Origin: Sphagnum compactum
Taxonomy: Eukaryota > Bryophyta > Sphagnopsida > Sphagnales
Reading direction: 5' to 3'
Assembly (NCBI GenBank): GCA_965153455.1
Contig: OZ234493.1
Location: forward strand, 12,762,213 to 12,826,212
DNA length: 64,000 bases
The translations under genes and the position numbers were made by a program. Below the pieces are notes generated by a model. That model made no database searches, was not told the origin of the DNA, and saw only the letters and a list, made by a program, of their open reading frames with translations. Below, one piece after another: positions 10,850 to 23,918 of the stretch. Positions within the stretch are counted from its first letter, which is position 1. Every line of letters begins with the position of its first letter.

Positions 10850-11867
10850 CATGAAGTTTTCAGAAGCTCTCCTTTACCCAGTTGAAGTTAAAGTGCCTGC
10901 TGAGCTTCTCAGAGTCCTCGTTGCAAACTCTGGAAGCCAGCCACCACACAGCTTATGAGTAGTAACTTGTATTACTAATCCGTATATAAATGTGTTGTTG
11001 TTTGGAGTGCAATTCCAGTTTAAATTTCCACTAGTTCTAAACTGAAGTCAGCAAACAGCTAATTTCACTACTCGTATCACAATATCATAGTAGATGATGG
11101 CCAAAAAAACACAATTTCAATATTTTAAAATGAATTCATTATTTGGAAAATAAAATAATTTTTTTTTTGTCAATGTGAAAACCAACCCTAGGCTACATAC
11201 ACGGTATTATAAATAGATGTGAGATTCTTCATCTTTGTGTACATACATCCATTACACTAACTATTAGACAAGCAAGTTTTGTAAGGATTCTTCATTCTTA
11301 GTGTATGCATTAGCTATTACACTAAAAAATAGTTTTTAAAAAAAAAATTCCCAACACTTTTTGGGCTTTATATGGCCACTAAAATGGCCTCACTCAAACA
11401 AGTGAAGGCACCGATGTGGGTGCTAGTTGAGGATGGCCCTCATGGGGTAAATGGACCGGTGTAAGAACCCTCCCTCTCCTATGCCTTCTATTCTATGTAT
11501 GTTGAAGTGTAGGGTAGTGCCCCCACATTGGAGTGGGGGCACTCTTGAAATAAGCACTCACCTTGAGGTGGAGCCTCCGAGTGAACAACACAAAGTTTAT
11601 TTGGGTTTTGCCTTGAGGAAGTGCTTATTTTGGGAACACCTCATTTCCAAGGCCATTACTTGATGAGAAGCACCAGCTCTTCTTCTTTTTTTCCTCTTTT
11701 TTTTGGGGCTCTTTAATTAGTGTGGGACACAAACACCCACCAACTAACAACAAACATTTCTAGAGTTTCATCAACAAACATTTTTAATTAAGTAGCTTAA
11801 TTAACCTTTCTTTCACAATGTTGTTTTGTCTCCGATGCCAAATCCAACAATGGGTATATGTCATTGT
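10850..11867. other. Intergenic stretch, no gene seen
   Basis: AT-rich. The part at 11380-11660 resembles phrases near 1100-1440 (for example GTGTAAGAACCCTCCC versus GTGTAAAGACCCTTCC), suggesting another low-copy dispersed repeat. No coding signal was found. Confidence 0.4.
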
Positions 11868-12185
11868 TTTACATTAAAAACCGTATCTTAAGGCAAAAGA
11901 AGAATTATGGAAACTCAAATAGTTCACCATGCAAAGATATACCTAAACTTCAAAAAAATCCTCTAAAAGAAACCAAAATCCTTCAAGATATTATAACTCT
12001 ATAACTAACCTCAAGTTTCAACACAAGCCAAAATTATCATCTTTCAAAAATCCTCATATAATAAAAATAGACCTATTATTATTATTATTACCTAGGGGCC
12101 TATAAAAAAATCCCTTAAGCCACTATACTCTATAATGAATCTAAACACAACAATATCCTTTTTTGCCTTGGTAGTAGGCAAGGCC
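11868..12185 (-). repeat. Interspersed repeat family A, copy 2
   Basis: Reverse-orientation copy. It ends on the plus strand with TTGCCTTGGTAGTAGGCAAGGCC, the inverse of the GGCCTTGCC-type left terminus. Interior blocks match the family: TATTATAACTCTATAACTAA, CAAGCCAAAATTATCATCTT and CTAGGGGCCTATAAAAA. The right terminus fades out near 11868. Confidence 0.85.
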
Positions 12186-12559
12186 AAAACAAACTCCCAC
12201 AAAGTTACATATGTGAACCTACAATTAATGGTAATGACTTCATTGGGTTATCTAGAAAGTCAGATTCAATGAAAAGACTTTATAATCTAGTAGTGGAGAC
12301 TCTCTAGCAGAGGATTCCCACTTTTGTATTTAATGGCCATAATCTGGGTAGAAGCAAAATCACAACTTCCAGAAGCTACCTATTTACCTAGGTCTTCCTT
12401 GTTATAGAATGGGTTACCAAAGTAAAAACCAGATATATTTCTCACATCCAAGTTTTAGTTATTTTACTCTTCTCCAACCCATTAAGTGGTTACCCCCCCA
12501 CCTGCAAAACTAAAACTAGGACTGCAGATAAAAAAATAAGTAACTGGTGGTGGGAGACT

Positions 12560-12715
12560 ACAAATTGCAGCAAACCACCTAGACCAATCATTATGATTAT
12601 TGGCCAATCAGACCCACCCAGGGAGTAGCAGTCAGATCATATTTATTACACTCTTCTCTGGCAGGTATAACGGCTTTGTTGTGCCTGTTACTAGCCTCAG
12701 CAGTAGTGCAACACA
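12560..12715 (-). mobile_element. Degenerate relative of the Tourist-like MITE at 45 kb
   Basis: The phrases GCAAACCACCTAGACCAATC, ATTATGATTATTGGCCAATC, TTTATTACACTCTTCTCTG and TTGTGCCTGTTACTAGCC match, in reverse orientation, the interior of the element at 45004-45383. Terminal inverted repeats were not found, so this is an interior fragment or a decayed copy. Confidence 0.5.
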
Positions 12716-12799
12716 TCGTGCGAAAAAATGCTGAGCCAAAACCATTTTGCTGAGTCGAACCGACATGTTTTAACTTTCATTCATCCAAATTTAATTTGT

Positions 12800-13175
12800 C
12801 TTAGGCCCACTTTACACTAGGAGTCAAGGCCAATGTTCAACTCAAATCAAGCATTCTTATTGGAGCAAAAGTTGAAATTGGCACCAAGGGCTTTACACTA
12901 GGAGTCAAGGCCGAAATAGAAAAATATTTTCAATCTCCCCCAAGTTACTAATAAATGCTGAACTTTATGGCCTCCTATTGGTTGAAAAAAAGGATACCAT
13001 CAAATTTGGGAAGCCAATTTGCAATGCTGGGGACCAATGTTCCAGCATTTAATAATATCCCGAGGTCAAGTGTTCGAGCATTTATTAGTAACTTGATGCC
13101 AAACAAGCAGCCAAAAATGCTCAAATTTTGCCCCAAGTTTTTTCAGCCCTGACTCCTAGTGTAATGTGGGCCAAG
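12800..13175. mobile_element. Foldback/MITE element with nested inverted repeats
   Basis: Outer arms CTTAGGCCCACTTTACACTA + GGAGTCA (12800 on) and the inverse TGACTCCTAGTGTAATGTGG + GCCAAG (ending about 13175) pair almost perfectly. An extra copy of the left arm (TTTACACTAGGAGTCAAGGCC) sits at about 12892-12912. Inner arms, CAAGTTACTAATAAATGCTG at about 12942 and its inverse CATTTATTAGTAACTTG near 13080, also pair. The element is therefore a nested foldback of about 375 bp. The open frame within (12955-13152) is a by-product. Superfamily not assigned. Confidence 0.7.
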
Positions 13176-16100
13176 TAGAGCACCTCCACTCATATACTAA
13201 GGAAAATTTTCCACCAAATTGTGATGCATTTGTGACACTGAAAATTAAATAAGAGTGAATATTTTGATGCAAATTCCTCTTTTCAAAATAGAAATTCACA
13301 CACAAAATTCCCCAACTAAAAAAATAAAATAGTTATGAATTTTTTTGCCCAAAAATAGTTGAATTTTTATGATTTTGTGTATATTTATTGAGTTGGATTT
13401 TAAAATTCCAACATAATCCATGACTTGTGGTCACATTTTTGTGGGTGTTGGTTTGACTTTTGGATTCACACTATTTTGATTAGATGTCAATTAAAGATTG
13501 AGGAATTTGTGTTGGGATGCTCAACATTGTGACTACATTGCAAAAGTGGAAAACAAAAACACTCGGATTCAAACCTAACCTCCTATTTGGACCTCTAGTA
13601 ATATTCATATATTCATGAAGTGAAAAATATATTTTTACTTAGCTACTTTGGGACTTGAGTTAAGAAAACATTAGGTGTAAACAAAAGTTAATCAACAACA
13701 TATGTCATATGTGCTTGAAAACTAGATTTTGTATTTCAAAAGAAGATGCCAAATTTTAATATATAAGCTCATCCATAAAGGGAGTGAGTATTGTAAAATA
13801 TTTATCAATAGGTGGCATAATCTTATAAGTATAAAGTTAATGAATGATAAATATTTATTAAACCTAGATGAAAGGAGTGGATGAATCAATTTTAATTTTT
13901 TCTAGAGAGTATTTTAAGGGCTTACAATTCATTCATCAAGATTGTTCTTCTCATTCTTTCATGTTCATATTTTGATTTTTCTTTTTAAGACTTGTGTGTA
14001 TTGAAACTTATGTCATGATAATCCTAATTTGGTATTTTTATTGTGAAAACATTAATAAGGGGAAGGCTTATGTAGAAGACTTGGTGAATGATCCCCATTT
14101 AAGGCAAGGTTTCTAGAGTTTAAATATGTGTGATGAGATCGAATTTGAAGTGTGTGAATGATTCTTGGCCAACACATGAAAATTGGGTATCTTGCAAATT
14201 TGAGTGTTATGTGAAATTTTATTATTTTTTCTAAAAAAATGTTTATCTAGGATTGTAAGACAATTTTGGTTTGAAGGTTGAACTAATTTGTACATGACAA
14301 CAAGAAACTTTAATGTACTTCTTGAGCTTTTTTTCTTTATTGAATCCATTTTGCATTCAAATCATCTAATTGTATTAGATATAAGGTTTCATGAAAGTTT
14401 ATACCTAATACATTAGGGATACATTAGGTATATTATGGGGAACTATTCATAACTATGAAGGCATGTTTAATAACTAAAATTTTAACTCAATACCTAAAAA
14501 TGACAATAAATATGTCCAACCCATTTTCATGGATTTGGAAGTTCTTTCACAAGTTTAAAAATAGTCAATTTTCTAGATTTAATTGTCATTTAAGTGTGAT
14601 GGCAAAATTTGAATGGTGTGTAAAGACCCTTTTCATGTGATGCAAAGATTGCTAGTTGAAATATAACAACTTGATAAGTGATTTTCAACTTTACAATTGA
14701 TTTTCAACATTTATCTCACATTTCATTTCACATTGAAAAATGTTTTCATTTTAAAGAAAATGAATATCAAAAGGATGTAATCATGGTGATTCAACAATGT
14801 CATTTACAAAATAAAGATGTAAAAAACATTCTTAAAATTGCTATGCCTATTGTAACCTTATTTTGGGTGCACAATCAACTCCCAAGAGGGATAACAAAGT
14901 GTGATTCTCAATGTGAAAGAAGTTGGATGTTGTGATTTTAACACAAAGCTTAGACCAAAACTAAAGCACACCAAAAGAATTAAGTAAAGAGAATGTACTT
15001 AGAGTTCAATGCATTGAAGGATTACAAGGAGGAGAATCACAACTCATTTTAAAGTTTGGCCTATGGTGTGGTTTGTGAATGTGAATTGTGGTTCATTTGT
15101 GCACCATTTTGGTTCCAATTCAAACTAAACATATATATTTTTGGTTTGTATAGATTGATTTCACTTTGAGTTTAACATATTGAATTCATTCAAATCCCAT
15201 CTTAAAGATTGTGCATGCATATTTTGTCCCAATGCATAGATCTAAAGGGTGTGCCCAAAGCTTTCAAGTCTTTTACAAATCAAAAAGTTTATTTTGATAC
15301 CTTGTCCACCAAACCTTTGAAGACATGTCAATGCCAAACTCTATAATCAAAGGTAATATATTTGGTGCACATAACTTTTAAAACAATGCAAGTGCCAAAC
15401 ATGTAAATATTATTGGCATTCAAGACCTCCAGTTATAAATATGAACTTGTTATTAACAATATTGAACATCAACTGTTGTGGGCAATGGTGGAAGCCTTGC
15501 AATGACATGCATCAATACCTTATCAAACATATGAAAAATATCATGTCAGTTACCCAAGAAAAACTTGCCACCACCTTTTTTTATTGCTAATGTTTTAAAT
15601 GTAGTTTTAAACCCTTCCCAAAAAAACCCATAACAAAATGATTTCTTCAAAGATCTTCAAAATCTTTGACATCAAGTACCAGCTTTGGATTTTAGAATGT
15701 GCATGCTTGCAAAAGAATGTGATTTAAATTGTGTCTTTGAATTATAGGCTACACTTCATGAAATTCTTTCACAAATGAAAAACTTGATCAACATAGTAGA
15801 AAAACTTTGAGAACTATGCAATCTTCTTAAATTATCAAGATGCATTTCAAACTATTACTTTTACTTTATGAATATATAAATATGTTCACATGTGTTTGCA
15901 TTTGTTATGAATTTTCTTGATTCTAAATGGGAACCCAAAAATATTAATATTAGTGAGCTTAGGTATCTAAATTACAACCTTCACCACGACCTTGAAGTTA
16001 CTAAAACTCTTTTAGAAAAAATTTCAACCATATGTAAGATGTTTTGCTAATGATGAGATTGCAAAATTAATTAGTATAAGCTAAAAGCTTTAAAGTTAAT

Positions 16101-17800
16101 TGTATGACATGGAAGTTTAATGTTGATCCATTTATTATAGAGCTTATGCTTTAGACATGCAATGTCTAAAACTTGCTTGTGCATTACAAATTATGATAAA
16201 ATTTGTAAGCCCTTGTCAATTTATAATAAGCAAATTCAAGCTATGATTCAAAGTTGTATAACATGGAAAATAAAAATTTGACAAAGGTATTTATGAATTT
16301 TTGAAAGCTTTGTGAACATTTTATAATGTTGCACTTACATATGTGGTTCAATCATTTCTCATGATTTTGTTAAGAATTATCATAACAAAAAAGTTCAAAT
16401 TATGCAATGAGATGCTTGCTAATACAATATTTTGCTTTTTTTTTCATGCGCTTAATTTGTGTTGCATGATAATACAATTGAAAAACTAATGTTTAAAGAG
16501 ATTTAATCTCTTTACATATTTTCAAATACGTAATGTGAGATTCGATAAACGAAAAAACATCTATATTATAAACACCTTCATTATTGGGTGTCACAAATGG
16601 ATTATTTCATAGAAAAATATTAGTGAAGATATAATTGGAAATTTCAAATCAAACATGAAATTTGAAATTTCATGTTGAATCAATGAAAAGTGAGTTGTGA
16701 CATTTCTTTTTGAGAAGAATTGGGTTTCTAAAAACTTTGGTTAGGTTAAGTTTTAGGGTTTACCTCACCCCCTTGTGATCAAGACTTGTTTTTCTTAGGG
16801 TTTTGGGTATTAAGGAAACATGTAAAAAATCTTAAAATGTTCATTTATTTGAAATTTTTAATGAATTCTAATTTTGAAATGAATGAATTTTACACGATTT
16901 TCATTATCAAAATTGTGAGATGGTAAGTTTGTGACAAGTTATTTTGAACAATCATCCAAAAAATTCATCCTATGGTTGGATCTCAAATAAAATTCTAATC
17001 TTGAAATGATGACGAATGAATTTGGACAAACCTTTAAAAAAAAAATCATCCATCCTAAAAATCAATTATTCGAAACCTTTAAAAAAAATTCTAATCTTGA
17101 AGTGAATGACAAATTATTCAAAAAATCCCATTTCCAAAAGAATCATCCAAAAAGTACACTATTTTGATTGAGCCTTTGATAAGTTCTAATCTTTTAATTA
17201 GACAACCCGTTGCAACGAATCATCCAAAAATCATCCAAAGATCCCCACGAATGAACCCTTTTTTTTTAAAACGAATAATTTCTTGTTTTTTCTTGTCAAT
17301 TGATTCGACTCCAAAAACGGACTCAATTTATTAATGCCAAAAACAAATACTCCCAAACAATACAAAAAAAGTGAAATACATACATACGGTTTTGAATACA
17401 AAGTATTTATACCCTTGACTTGACTCATGGTAGGTATATATATATATACGCAGGAGGTGTGGAGCTTGGTGAGGAATATTCCCAAATACGTAACCCAACA
17501 TAAAAATACCTATGTACGTATTTGATACCACAATGTACGTATTTATACCCATTGACTTCTTCACTCGTGGTTGGGAATTTCGATTTTTTAAAAATGAAAA
17601 AAAAATCACTAATAAAATTTGACACCGAAAAAGAAAATTGATAGTTTTTTTCTTAAATTTTCTGCCAAAATATAGATTAAAAAAATGAAATAAAAAAAAT
17701 CACTAATAACTTAGGGTATAACACAAAATAGAAGTGAATACAGTTTAGAAATACAGAATACGGATTAGAAGTACTGAATACGGTTATACATACATAATAC
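13176..17800. other. Gene-poor AT-rich intergenic region
   Basis: About 4.6 kb with no supported gene, RNA gene or intact element. Open frames are short and of poor composition. Near 16,860-17,230 the phrase ATTCTAATYTTGAAATGAATG and the word AATCATCCAAAAA recur several times, which suggests a degenerate local repeat. Confidence 0.5.
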
Positions 17801-17879
17801 TACTACGGATACCCTTGACTCGTCGTAGCTATACGGAACTACGGATTGTGTGGAGCTTGGTTTTACGTGCTTGTTGTTT

Positions 17880-18345
17880 TTGCTCTTTTGTCGCTTGTTT
17901 GCTTTGTTGCTGCTCTTCTGCCGCTGCTGCTGCTGCTGCTCTGCCGCTTTTTTGCTCTTGCTCTTGTTGTTGTTGTTGTCGTTTTTGTCGTATCCAGCAG
18001 CTTGTCCTTCGTTACTTTGAGTGAGCCGTAGTTGCGAAGAATTAGGTTTTGTAATCTGCTTGTGTGCTGGTTTTTCCCTCTGTTGTCTCTGGATGCCGAC
18101 ATGCGAGGTTCTGGTGTTTCTTTGAGGATTCAACGGAGAACAGGGCACCAGTAGCAGGCAGGAGTAGGAGCAAGAGCAAGTGCAGGAGCAGGAGCAGGAG
18201 AATGAGCACTAGGAGTAGCCATGATGATCATCGCTTTTGCGCATTCTAGTCACCATTGTTTGTAGCAATGGTGTACCATTGCCGATATTGAAGATGATGA
18301 TGATGCCATGAGAGAGTGAGAGAGTGAGAGAGTGAGAGGCTCGTC
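17880..18345 (+). promoter_or_regulatory. Low-complexity leader/promoter region of the UNC-45-like gene
   Basis: The region holds CTG/GCT runs (17915-17945), TGTTGTTGTT runs, GAGCAAGAGCAAG / CAGGAGCAGGAGCAGGAG runs (18160-18200) and GAGAGTGAGAGAGTGAGAGAG (about 18310-18338). It lies 150-600 bp before the start codon, so it is probably promoter or 5' UTR. Frames through it give poly-Leu, poly-Ala or poly-Ser and are not taken as genes. The transcription start is not visible. Confidence 0.4.
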
Positions 18346-18494
18346 AGAGGTGATTTGTAAAAAGCCGAGATCAGGATCAGATTTGGAGTTTCCGGAAGTC
18401 CAGACAAGTAAGTACACTGTCTTGCTGTGTTGAGGACGAGTAGGAGGAGGAGGAGACTAGGACTATGTTGGAGGTTTATTGAAGAAGCAAGGGA

Positions 18495-21400
18495 ATGGAG
18501 AGAGCTGTGCCAGACTGCTCTTATCCGGGTTGCTTCTTTTGTGTGATGAAAAAAACTAATCCGGTGAAACGGCGTGCAAGCATTGCCAAGTTCTTCAAGG
18601 ATCTACCAGGACAAAACGAAGATGGACAGGTATCTATTCTCCATTTCCACAGGGAGCGTCAGAGAGAGAGAGAGAGAGAAACTGAGTGTGTGGTGATTCA
18701 TTGCAGGGAGGGGCAAGGCAAATTGATGAGGATTTTTGGTTTTGTTTTTGTGTTAAGAAAAAAAGTGTTGTGTATTATTATCAGAATGAAGAGAGAGCAA
18801 AAAATCTTCTTTTGGAGATTTGTGAGAATGTGTGTACTACTGTAATACGGGGCTTTCATTCTTCTTGCTGATTGATCAACAAAATTCAGTTTTTTTTAAA
18901 AAAAAAAGGGAAAGTAAATGCAGGTGCTGGCTATTAGTGGGCTTTGGAATACGGCAATGGCATATCCGAATGATCCAGAATTTGTGGAACTCGGTGTATT
19001 CGAATGCATGGCACAGCTCATTTGGAAGGGAATACAGAACCGGCAGTGGCTGGCACAAGACCAAAATATCTACATACCCTACTATGCAGCTCACATAATT
19101 GGATCCTACACCATGAACAGGGAAGAGTTTGCGGAGGAGGCTGTTAGGGCAGGTAATATTTCGCAGATAGAAAGAAAAGAAAGTTAGTATTCTGGGTTTT
19201 CTTCTGGTTTTTGCATGTGATCATTTCTTCTTCTTGTCTGCTGACATGATGCTTTTGTGTTGCATCTGTGTATTGCTGAAGAAAGGTTGTTTGTGTATCC
19301 AGGTGTTATACCTCCACTAATGGAGCTTCTGAGGGGAGAGTCAACATGGGTGGAGCAGCGAGTTGCAGTACGAGCACTTGGACACCTTGCCACTTATGAT
19401 AGTACCTTCCCTGCAGTGGCAGCCTATAGAGACATTCTGGAGCTTGCAATCCAACTGGCCATTGAAGCTGTGGAGATAGTATACACCCACTTCTTGCAGT
19501 TTGTAGACAAGCGAATGAGTTACCATTGTGACCTGTTGACGCGAGGAATGGGGGGACTAGAGATGGAGTCCCGGAAGGCAGAGGAGTGGGCCAGTCAGCT
19601 GCAATGCTGGTCACTGCAACTGGTCAATTGTTTTGCTTTCAAGGAAGAGTTCCTCCCCACAATTTGTCAGGCAGATTTCTTGGAGCAACTTCCATGCATG
19701 TGGGGAGGACTTGTGAATGAAAGTTCACCTGCAGGGTTGGGGGTTCTGCGCACCATCTGTTACCAGAGGCTAGGGAGGCCGCCAGTTGCAGAGTCTCCAT
19801 GCATCATTGATGCCTTGTGCAACATTGCACGCTCCTCTGATGACTGGCAGTACATGGCTGTGGATTGTTTGATGTGGCTATTACAAGATTCAAATACTCG
19901 ACTCAAGGTTAAGAGACTCTTCCTTTCTCTCTCTACATTATGCACAGCACTACCTTCATGTCATTTGATGAACTAATAGACATATGACACCCATGCAAAG
20001 TCTTAGGTTTTGAAATAACTGGGTGATGTGCTCCCTCAAAACTATGTCCACACAGGCTGAAAGCAACCCAGTTTCTAACCCCTAACCACTTGTGATTGCT
20101 AAGACAATCCAAGATATAAACAAGGTAAGGATTTAAAAGCAGCAGGGGTTCTTAGCATTGTCAATGGACTCACTAAGCATGGTGAACATCCCATGGGTGA
20201 CTCCTTTTGCCTGTTTCCTTCAAGTTGAGCAGCTCTTGCTTAACCATAGGGCTGGTGTTGTACTTCTGATTGCACACAGCAATTGAGACATGGCAATTCA
20301 TGCTTGTGTCAACAGTTCTCTAGAGGAAAAATGGAATGGATTTTTGTATCCAGTTAAGATCTTCACTGGTGGAGTTATCCCCTATTTTAGAGAGGTGACC
20401 ACCATTGTGTTGCTCTTGCACCCTGGTGCTGCTCTTTTTTACTTAGGTTTCCGTGATCCAAAGAGGGCTTGGGATCTGAGGTGCTGTTTCTACAATTGTA
20501 GGAGTATAGTCTAACCCCTCTAAGGATATGTCATGCAATACATGAAGTGCAGTGTATTCATGCTCTAATGAAGGCAGTCTGAGAAGTAGGTGATTGTCAT
20601 GAAATCTCTCTAGTCTTTTGTGGTTCTATAACTTGAACTATGCTGGTTCTGGTGCCTTCAGCTGTTCCTTTCTCCTCCCCTTCACTGATTTCTCAGCTGA
20701 TTGTTGATTCTGCAGTACATGATGTCAAGCCAATTGTTGATTTTGTTGAAAAGGTAATGCCCTATGCTATGTTACTAACAGCAACATATTGTTCATCAGG
20801 TGTTAGACAAAGCTACAGTGGCGTTGGTAGATCTGGTGGAGCTGCCAAGCTTAGGAGAACACAAGCAGCTAAGTGAAGTCTTGACTAGTGTGCTATTGGA
20901 AGATTACAGGCCACATTCATCCCCACCCAATACAAAAGACCCGTATTTCAGAACGCATAAGCTATTGGACAGCTTTTCTGCACTACAAACAAAATCAAAG
21001 TGGGAAAAAACAGCGCCTAAGGAGGATCTCCAATTAAAGCAAGCAGCAGCACTGGTTGTAAAACTGGAAGGGAATGCTCGTTTTTCTTCAGGAGACATAA
21101 GTGGTGCTGCAGCCAAGTACACTGAAGCTCTGACACTTTGCCCAGTGAAAGCAAAGAAGGAGAGGTTGGTGCTGTATAGCAATCGAGCACAATGCCACTT
21201 GTTACTACGTAATCCAGAAGGAGCCATCAGTGATGCGACACGGGCTCTATGTCTTCATAATCCTGTCAATCGTCATGGCAGAAGTTTGTGGAGAAGGGCA
21301 CAGGTACATTTCTGCCAGGGATCTCCCCAGGTGGCTGAACACAAATCTTTCATGCTTGTTTGATGTTTCTCTTCCAGGAGGGACCCTCTACATTGACAAA

Positions 21401-21990
21401 TCCTTTCACCCATGCCCTCTTACATTCACCACTGCATAGACACCATGCTGGATTGTGTTGCTAATCAAAATTTTGTGTTTTGGGTGCAGGCATATGAAAT
21501 GTTGGGGCTCTACAAGGAAAGCCTGCTGGATGCTATCATGTTTATAAACGAGTGCTCCCAAGCACCTGTGAATGAGACAGACCTAAAGCAGGGAAATAGG
21601 GTTCCTGAGTATGTGGAGCGCCTAGTTATAAAGCAAATGCAAGCAGCTTGGTTATTCAAAGATGCTGCACTAAAGCATGGGGGTATTCACTATACCAGAA
21701 ATCAAGATCTGGACTCAGATTCAAAGGAGGAAAGGGAGGAACATGATGAGTTCAATGATGAAGAGGAAGATGAAGAGGGGAGAGAAGAGGAGGAGGAGGA
21801 GGAGGAAGAGGAGGAGGAAGAGGAGGAGGATGGTTCAGAATGGGAAACTGCTAGTGAGAGTGATGAGGTGCAAGATCAGGCTTTCTCCCAGAATCAAGAC
21901 CCAAATTGGTCACACAAGAGTGAGAAAAAGGCAGGTTCAAGTTCCTCTGTTTTCAAAGGCTCTACACTACGGGATCTTCTCAGTCCTTAG
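18495..21990 (+). CDS. Plant UNC-45-like ARM-repeat/TPR protein, 5 exons
   Basis: Exons: 18495-18629, 18924-19152, 19303-19907, 20800-21303, 21490-21990. They join to 1974 nt (657 aa) with GT-AG borders and consistent phases. The N-terminus MERAVPDCSYPGCFFCVMKK carries a Cys-rich CxxxxCFFC patch that I recognise as typical of a conserved plant family often annotated as 'ARM repeat superfamily' or 'protein unc-45 homolog'. Residues about 50-320 form an armadillo-like helical region (landmarks YIPYYAAHIIGSYTMN, WVEQRVAVRALGHLATY, ESRKAEEWASQLQCWSLQL, NIARSSDDWQYMAVDCL). Residues about 400-490 form TPRs (QAAALVVKLEGNARFSSGDI, LYSNRAQCHLLLRNPEGAIS, ATRALCLHNPVNRHGRSLWR). After a conserved helical stretch comes an acidic, glutamate-rich tail (about 570-610) and STLRDLLSP at the end. 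TPRs suggest chaperone or other protein binding. The exact role is not known to me. The gene appears intact. Confidence 0.93.
19908..20799 (+). other. Long intron 3 of the UNC-45-like gene
   Basis: The intron runs from the donor after ...NTRLK to the acceptor before VLDKATVALVDLVE. Flanking exons join in phase 0 without extra sequence, as expected for the family. A short open stretch at about 20712-20754 is bounded by AG and GT, but it is 38 nt long and would break the frame, so it is not included as an exon. Confidence 0.7.
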
Positions 21991-23682
21991 TGTGAGAACA
22001 TCTGGTGATTTCACCTCCTGTTGTCTATCCTTCTACTTTGCCATAGGATTTTTCTTACCAACCAGATTTGCTGGAGCCCTTTGTCCTGCACACAAGGGTT
22101 CCAATAAGCAAGGAAACTCTTTTGCAAAAGAGTTTCCGGTCCAGGAGTGAAGAAAAGCTTGTACTCTTATCAAAGAGTACAAACCTGTGGGGGCTTTTCT
22201 CAACACTGAAAGCATCAGAACCAAATCCGGTGGTTGGAGGGTTGAAGTGGGCTCTGTTCCCTTTACTAACACAATTCTCACAGCCAGAGGACATTATTGT
22301 TACTGGTAATATTTCCTGAAAGCTTCCATTGGTACACAAATCCCAAGAATGGGTACATGCGCTAGTTGTCAGATGAGCAACTTGACAGATGATCTTCTGC
22401 TGTCATTTGTTGGATGGTAGGTTTTTGATCACTGCCCCTAACTTACAGCTTACCATCTCATTGCCTTTTGTGATGGGTGGGTATTCAAAGCACTGAATGA
22501 TATGTGGTCAGACCACTCTACAGTGCATGCTTGTGTTGAATTCTCATGGTGCAGGGAGCACCGAGGGCTCTTCATATTATTGGTCTTGTGACAATTATCT
22601 GGTGATGTTGTTGGTTTTAACTTTGTCTTTGCACTTCACATCATCCTACTTGGTCATGGGACTGATCAGAGTGAGGCTTTTGGCTTCTTCAGGCTTTTGA
22701 AATTTCTTCAGGTTGCTGGATTGTTAGCAGAGATTGAAGGTGAGGAGGGTGCATGCTGTTGTGAAGGAAGTGTAGAGTATGAGAGTGTGTACGGAGGGGT
22801 ATATCCTCTGTACACAAGAAATAGTTGGAGACTGACTCTGGTGCAGGGTTGGTGCATCATAGCAATGGAATTGATGTGCCACATGCACTGATTGTTATAT
22901 GTGTAGAAGAAACTATTGCATGCTATGGTTGAGATCAAACTTTTTTGGTTCAAGATTCTTGTCTCTGGAGAAATGCGATCGAGCATAGTCCACCATTGTT
23001 TTTGTTGCAACACCATTCAATGTTGCTGCCATTTCAACAGCAGTTTGCCCCAGTTTCTTCATGGATACATTGATCAACTCTTTGATGCAGCAGTTTCTTT
23101 GACAAAGAGCTCTTAGAAGTTTGCTATATATGATGCATGGTGCAACATCTCCTTGATATATTCAAAGAGACCGTTCCCAAAATCTTCTTGACAAAGTGCT
23201 GAAGTAGATGCAATTGATTTGTTGGATTCAAGAATATAGAGCAGCAAGCAGCTGAGTGCTGAACGATTTGATCAGGAGCAAAGTACTGTTTCTGAATTGT
23301 GTTGTGAGGGATGGGAGCCTTTGTCGGGCTGCAATAGTTTTAAGTGCAGATGGCAAGCAGCTCCTATTGTTAGGTACCTATTTGTGATCTTTGTTGTGAT
23401 CATTGGGAAAGGTCAACATGCATGTGCCTGGTGTTGGCCATGGTGCCGGAGGAATCTCATTTTCCAGACTTGGAGGTGTATGTGGCATGGTGACTTATTT
23501 GTGTAATATGTGCCATAACATAATGTCAAGTTGGAATTTTAATGTAATATATGCCACAATAAACATCACATATTGTACATTGTAGTGGATGAACCCAAAA
23601 GGTTTATCTCACCTGTGTCATGAGCTGTGACCTTTGGTGTGAGAAAAACCACATTCTCTTGTAGTGTTGAAAGGGGATTTGG

Positions 23683-23918
23683 TTTCAGTGAGGAAAAAGT
23701 GTAAGAAGGCTAAGCATTTGGATGATGATGATGACAATTGGGAGACTGCACAGAACAAAGCTTGAGGAGAAGAGGCAGTTGCAGCAGCATCATGAAGAGT
23801 TTCAGTGAGGGAAAAGTGTAAGAAGGCCAAGCAATTTGGATGATGATGATGACAATTTGGAGACTGCATAGAACGAAGCTTGAGGAGAAGATGCAGTTGC
23901 AGCAGCATCATGAAGAGG
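23683..23918 (+). repeat. 117-bp tandem duplication
   Basis: Two copies begin with TTTCAGTGAGG.AAAAGTGTA at 23683 and 23800. Each contains GGATGATGATGATGACAATT and AGCTTGAGGAGAAG and ends in CAGCAGCATCATGAAGAG. The unit is 39 codons long, so the duplication keeps any frame. Several mismatches show it is not very recent. Confidence 0.85.

Noticed and set aside
17846-18031. Leu/Val-rich plus-strand frames upstream of the UNC-45-like gene
   Set aside because: They are products of CTG and TGT simple repeats. There is no conserved motif.
20712-20754. Extra small exon in the UNC-45-like gene
   Set aside because: It is 38 nt long and would break the frame. Direct joining of exons 3 and 4 matches the family.
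21677-22150. Arg-rich 157-codon frame overlapping the end of the UNC-45-like gene
   Set aside because: It is the frame-shifted reading of the glutamate tract (GAG/GGA repeats).
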